Shown here: piece after piece, positions 60,705-64,000 of the stretch
Layout of the letters: the number at the start of each line of letters is the position of its first letter
Position numbering within the stretch: the stretch's first letter is position 1
NCBI GenBank assembly: GCA_017577365.1
Contig: PKRJ01000002.1
Span: forward strand, 1 to 64,000
Source of the DNA: Gammaproteobacteria bacterium
GTDB taxonomy: Bacteria > Pseudomonadota > Gammaproteobacteria > Steroidobacterales > Rariloculaceae
DNA: 64,000 nucleotides
Direction of reading: 5' to 3'
The notes under the pieces: generated by a model
What the model was told of the DNA's origin: nothing
What the model saw: the letters and a program-made list of their open reading frames with translations, nothing else
Database searches by the model: none
Translations under genes and position numbers: made by a program

Positions 60705-61829
60705 ATGCCTAAGAAGATCGTCGATACCATTCTTCCGACCACGATGGTCGGTTCGTATCCCCGACCGCAATGGTTCAAGCAGCAGCTTCTCGGCCGGGAC
60801 GTTCGCGTCGCATTCAAGGAAGTCGCTCACGAGGAAGCCTATACCGATGCAGTCGCGACGGTGATTCGAGAGCAGGAAGAAGCCGGGCTCGACATCGTCA
60901 CCGACGGCAACATGTGGTACGACGATTACGTCGGCGTGATCGGCTCGTTCTGCTGGTACCTGTACGAGCGCATTCCGGGCTTCGAGCCGGCGCGCAATCC
61001 TCATCCGAGCTACGCAGGCGCGGATCCGAGCCAGGGCAAGACGATCATGGACGATTGGGGCGGCGTGATCGTCAGCGGCAAGATCGATGTGGACCGGGCG
61101 ACGCTGCGCTGGGGCGACCTCTACCAGATCGCGGCGAAGCACGCGCAGAAGCCGGTCAAGGTCTCGATCGGCGCCGGCCCCGCGAATCTCGCGTGGCACG
61201 TCTATTTCAACGAGAATTCGGCCTACAAGAGCCCGAAGGATCTGACGTTCGCCCTCGTGCCGATCTTCAACAGGGAGATGAAAGAGCTCGTGAAGCTCGG
61301 CGCGAAGTATCTGCAGATCGAGGACCTCGGCGCGTGGATGCCGCTCTTCACGAACAATCCCGACGACTACAAGTGGGTCCGCGAGAGCATCGAGGCGATG
61401 TGCGACGGCGTCGACGCGAAGATCGGCTGGCACTTCTGCTTCGGCAACGCGTGGGGCAACGACATCCTGAGCGGCACGTTCCCCGAAGGCTATCAGACGG
61501 TGCTGCCGCACTACTGGAACACCGAGGGCATCGACGAGTTCGTCCTCGACTACGCGAACCGCAACATGGCCGGCGTCGAGTTCCTGAAGAACTGCCCGAA
61601 GGACAAGGGCATCCAGCTCGGCGTGCTCGACATTCGCACGACGATGATCGAGCCGCCTAACATGATCGCCGACCGCGTGCGCCAGGCGCTCAAGGTGCTG
61701 TCGCCGGAGCAGCTCACGCTCAGCACGGACTGCGGCATGAAGCCGCTGCCGCGCATGGTTGCGAGGATGAAGCTGAAGAACCTCGCCGAGGCCGCCGCGA
61801 TCGTGCGCAAGGAGATCGGCGCCGGCTGA
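60705..61829 (+). CDS. Short MetE-like (cobalamin-independent methionine synthase C-terminal domain) protein
   Basis: 374 residues equal to the catalytic half of MetE without its N-terminal folate-binding half. LPTTMVGSYPRP starts the barrel; GWHFCFGNAW gives His and Cys zinc ligands and LSTDCGMKPLPR the last Cys. The acidic zinc ligand of MetE appears to be Asp here (FVLDYANRNM) rather than Glu. Short homologues include folate-independent methionine synthases and other zinc methyltransferases. Context with an aromatic aldehyde dehydrogenase and fhs suggests methyl handling from methoxyaromatics (inference). GGAGGAGGAGG lies upstream of ATG 60705. Confidence 0.8.
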   Translation: MPKKIVDTILPTTMVGSYPRPQWFKQQLLGRDVRVAFKEVAHEEAYTDAVATVIREQEEAGLDIVTDGNMWYDDYVGVIGSFCWYLYERIPGFEPARNPHPSYAGADPSQGKTIMDDWGGVIVSGKIDVDRATLRWGDLYQIAAKHAQKPVKVSIGAGPANLAWHVYFNENSAYKSPKDLTFALVPIFNREMKELVKLGAKYLQIEDLGAWMPLFTNNPDDYKWVRESIEAMCDGVDAKIGWHFCFGNAWGNDILSGTFPEGYQTVLPHYWNTEGIDEFVLDYANRNMAGVEFLKNCPKDKGIQLGVLDIRTTMIEPPNMIADRVRQALKVLSPEQLTLSTDCGMKPLPRMVARMKLKNLAEAAAIVRKEIGAG

Positions 61830-61857
61830 CGCCGATTCGACTCTCCTTCCAACGTGA

Positions 61858-61890
61858 ACAGGGCCGGCGCAATGCCGGCCCTGTGCTTTT
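61858..61890 (+). terminator. Intrinsic terminator of the MetE-like gene
   Basis: An 11-base perfect stem, five-base loop GCAAT and a GCTTTT tail, 28 bases after the stop. Good Rho-independent form. Confidence 0.75.
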
Positions 61891-61912
61891 CGGATGCTCC
61901 CGTCGGGATCGA

Positions 61913-62479
61913 TCAGAAGCGGCCGAGCACCGTGATTCCGGCGTAGCCCTCGGCCGCTGCGGGGACCACTACGGCTCGGCGATCCGGATGCGGATCGGTC
62001 AGCAAGAACGCGGCCGCCGTGCCGATCGCGGCGCCGGCGACGACGTCCGCCTCGTCGTGCTTGTCCGCGTCGATGCGGCTCACGCCGACGTAGCCCGCGA
62101 GCAGATACGCGGGCCACGCACGGCGAATCCCATAGCGCCGGTGAATGAACGCGGCGCCGTGAAACGCCACCGACGCGTGACCCGACGGGAAGGAGTCGTC
62201 GCCGCTGCCGTCGGGCCGCTCGTCGTCGACGAGCGCCTTCAGGGCGAACGTCGCGCCGATATTCGCCGCGAACGAGCGGTAGAACTGCCGCCGACCGTCC
62301 CGGTCGTCGCGCCTGAACGTCATGGCGAACGCCGCCGCCGGGATCGCGAGACGCAGCACGTCCCCGGCGTCCTCGCTCGTATCCGCCGCGGCTGGGCGTC
62401 CAAAGAGCAACGCTGCTGCAACGAGAAAAAGCAGGGCCGCTTTCGCGGCCCTGCTCCGATGCCTGCGCATCGCGGACAT
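61913..62479 (-). CDS. PAP2-family phosphatase, periplasmic
   Basis: 188 residues with a signal peptide (AAKAALLFLVAAALLFGRPAAAD). The three acid-phosphatase motifs are complete: K-x6-RP in KALVDDERP, SFPSGHAS, and SR-x-DADKH-D in the last third. These enzymes remove phosphate from lipids or polyprenyl diphosphates. No transmembrane bundle beyond the signal peptide is evident, unlike typical PAP2 lipid phosphatases. The ATG at 62479 is 26 bases after the fhs stop, and an intrinsic terminator lies within its first codons. Confidence 0.83.
   Translation of the reverse strand: MSAMRRHRSRAAKAALLFLVAAALLFGRPAAADTSEDAGDVLRLAIPAAAFAMTFRRDDRDGRRQFYRSFAANIGATFALKALVDDERPDGSGDDSFPSGHASVAFHGAAFIHRRYGIRRAWPAYLLAGYVGVSRIDADKHDEADVVAGAAIGTAAAFLLTDPHPDRRAVVVPAAAEGYAGITVLGRF
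62426..62455 (-). terminator. Intrinsic terminator inside the start of the PAP2 gene
   Basis: On the minus strand an 11-base perfect GC-rich stem closed by a GAAA tetraloop is followed by TTTTT. It lies 24-53 bases into the PAP2 coding sequence, in the signal-peptide codons, and 50 bases past the fhs stop. It would end most fhs transcripts and limit PAP2 expression. Confidence 0.65.
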
Positions 62480-62505
62480 GCTTCGGCTCCCCTTCCGGCG
62501 GGGCA

Positions 62506-64000
62506 TCAAGACAAGCCGATCGTGTTTCCGTTCTCGTCGATGTCGATGTGATCGGCCGCCGGCACCTTCGGCAAGCCCGGCATCGTCATCATGTCGCCGC
62601 CGAGGACGACCATGAACCCCGCGCCGGCCGAGAGGTACACGTCGCGCACCCGGAACGTATGACCGCTCGCCGCGCCGCGCTCGTTCGGATCGGTCGAGAA
62701 CGAGTACTGCGTCTTCGCGATACAGATCGGGAAGTGGCCGTAGCCGTCCTGCTGGTACTTCTCGATCTTTTTCTTCACGGAAGCATCGGCGACGACCTCG
62801 CTCGCGGCGTAGATCTTCTGCGCGACCTTCTCGATCTTGTTCCACAGCGGGTCCGAGTCCTCGTAGACGAACTTGAGCTGCGGCGCGGGACCGTCGAGCG
62901 CCTCGACGACGGTGTGCGCGAGCTCCTCCGCACCGGCGCCGCCCTTCGCGTAGTGCTCGCAGACGACTGCCTTCACGCCCTGCTCGGCCATGTGGTCGAT
63001 CAGGAACTTGAGCTCGTTCTCGGTGTCGCTGCCGAAGCGGTTGATCGCGACGACGACCGGCAAGCCGTAGTGATTACGGATGTTCGACACGTGCCGATCG
63101 AGATTGACCATGCCGCGCTTCAGCGACTCGAGGTTCTCGGTGTTCAGGTCCTTGAGCTCGGTGCCGCCCTGGTACTTCAGCGCGCGGATCGTCGCGACGA
63201 GCACGACGAGCTGCGGACGGAGCCCCGACTTGCGGCACTTGATGTCGATGAACTTCTCGGCGCCGAGGTCCGCGCCGAAGCCGGCCTCGGTCACGACGTA
63301 GTCGGCGAGCTTCAGCGCCGTGCGGGTCGCGAGCACCGAGTTGCAGCCGTGCGCGATGTTCGCGAACGGCCCGCCGTGCACGAACGTCGGCGTATGCTCG
63401 ATCGTCTGCACGAGGTTCGGCTTCACCGCCTCCTTCATGAGCACCGTCATCGCGCCCTGCGCGTTCAGGTCGCCCGCGCGGATCGCCTTCCCGTCGCGCG
63501 TGTAGCCGACGATGATGTTGCTGAAGCGCTCCTTCAGGTCCTGGAGCGACGTCGAGAGGCACAGAATCGCCATGACCTCGGACGCGGCGACGATGTCGAA
63601 GCCCGTCTCGCGCGGCACGCCCATCGTCGAGCCCCCGAGGCCGACGACGATGTTGCGCAGCGAGCGGTCGTTCATGTCGATGACGCGCTTCCACGTGATC
63701 CGCCGCACGTCGAAGCCGAGCTGGTTACCGAAGTGCAGATGGTTGTCGATGAGCGCAGCGAGCAGGTTGTGCGAGATGCTCACCGCGTGGAAGTCGCCGG
63801 TGAAGTGGAGGTTGATGTCCTCCATCGGCACGACCTGCGCGTAGCCGCCGCCGGCGCCGCCGCCCTTGCTGCCGAAGCACGGGCCGAGCGACGGCTCGCG
63901 AAGGCAAACCATCGCCTTCTTGCCGATACGGTTCAACGCGTCGCCCAGGCCGACGGTCGTCGTCGTCTTGCCCTCGCCGGCGGGCGTCGGCGTGATCGCG
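62506..64000 (-). CDS. fhs: Formate-tetrahydrofolate ligase (5' end beyond the window)
   Basis: ATP-dependent formylation of THF, reversible. About 498 residues are visible of the usual 555-560, the N-terminal 60 or so lying past base 64000. The P-loop TPAGEGKTTTTVGL is at the window edge, then CFGSKGGGAGGGYAQVVPMEDINLHFTGDFHA, TFVHGGPFANIAHG, EAGFGADLGAEKF and the C-terminal KTQYSFS and GDMMTMPGLPK. In SYK-6 the equivalent enzyme (LigH) works with LigM to recycle folate. Confidence 0.97.
   Translation of the reverse strand, partial: AITPTPAGEGKTTTTVGLGDALNRIGKKAMVCLREPSLGPCFGSKGGGAGGGYAQVVPMEDINLHFTGDFHAVSISHNLLAALIDNHLHFGNQLGFDVRRITWKRVIDMNDRSLRNIVVGLGGSTMGVPRETGFDIVAASEVMAILCLSTSLQDLKERFSNIIVGYTRDGKAIRAGDLNAQGAMTVLMKEAVKPNLVQTIEHTPTFVHGGPFANIAHGCNSVLATRTALKLADYVVTEAGFGADLGAEKFIDIKCRKSGLRPQLVVLVATIRALKYQGGTELKDLNTENLESLKRGMVNLDRHVSNIRNHYGLPVVVAINRFGSDTENELKFLIDHMAEQGVKAVVCEHYAKGGAGAEELAHTVVEALDGPAPQLKFVYEDSDPLWNKIEKVAQKIYAASEVVADASVKKKIEKYQQDGYGHFPICIAKTQYSFSTDPNERGAASGHTFRVRDVYLSAGAGFMVVLGGDMMTMPGLPKVPAADHIDIDENGNTIGLS

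Overview
The window is dense, GC-rich bacterial chromosome with short intergenic gaps and many 4-base start/stop overlaps. Gene content points to a Gammaproteobacterium: homodimeric-type aceE with aceF, sucA-sucB-lpdA, and the colinear block yebC-ruvCAB-ybgC-tolQRAB-pal-cpoB-queE-queC with tRNA-Lys. RNase T, monothiol GrxD and MtfA fit that class. A lineage near Xanthomonadales/Steroidobacterales is an inference only. There are two tRNA genes (Lys TTT, Arg CCT), no rRNA, no CRISPR, and no intact insertion sequence or prophage. The first ~110 bases do not belong with the rest: they encode a transporter fragment fused into a truncated aceF, most likely an assembly join.

Layout. 0-8 kb: pyruvate dehydrogenase (aceE, truncated aceF), an M17 aminopeptidase, rnt, grxD, a urate_ox_N-type membrane protein and nadC. 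8-16.9 kb: a GAF-PAS-PAS-GGDEF-EAL protein, a DUF4139 protein, a MaoC hydratase, proC, a dicarboxylate/amino-acid symporter, an SCP2-type thiolase and a small unknown protein. 17-28 kb: accessory genes, namely a nitroreductase-TetR pair, an FAD-oxidoreductase fossil, two lipoproteins with a structured leader, cytochrome b561, stress and membrane proteins, MtfA, an out-of-context isoprenyl transferase and a membrane protein/winged-helix pair. 28-31 kb: a secreted beta-propeller and a LigM-like tetrahydrofolate-dependent O-demethylase with its own promoter and a convincing terminator. 31-41 kb: queuosine, Tol-Pal and Ruv genes. 41-47 kb: the 2-oxoglutarate dehydrogenase operon. 47-53 kb: membrane and lipoprotein genes plus a renal-type dipeptidase. 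53-57 kb: a 2-oxoacid:ferredoxin oxidoreductase (korAB) divergent from two ferredoxins. 57-64 kb: a ClsC-like phospholipase D, a vanillin/benzaldehyde-type aldehyde dehydrogenase, a short MetE-like protein, a PAP2 phosphatase and formate-tetrahydrofolate ligase.

How the genes may work together. The LigM homologue would move the methyl group of vanillate-type compounds to tetrahydrofolate. The aromatic aldehyde dehydrogenase could supply vanillate from vanillin, the short MetE-like protein is a candidate methyl acceptor step, and Fhs can interconvert formate and formyl-THF. Together they suggest use of lignin-derived methoxyaromatics through folate C1 metabolism, with genes split between ~30 kb and 59-64 kb. 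The cell also carries two routes from 2-oxoglutarate to succinyl-CoA: the NAD-linked SucAB-Lpd complex and the ferredoxin-linked KorAB enzyme. Other unexplained structures are a repeated operator-like motif serving a winged-helix regulator and the orphan isoprenyl transferase, an intrinsic terminator inside the signal-peptide codons of the PAP2 gene, and a two-hairpin leader ahead of a BNR-like lipoprotein.
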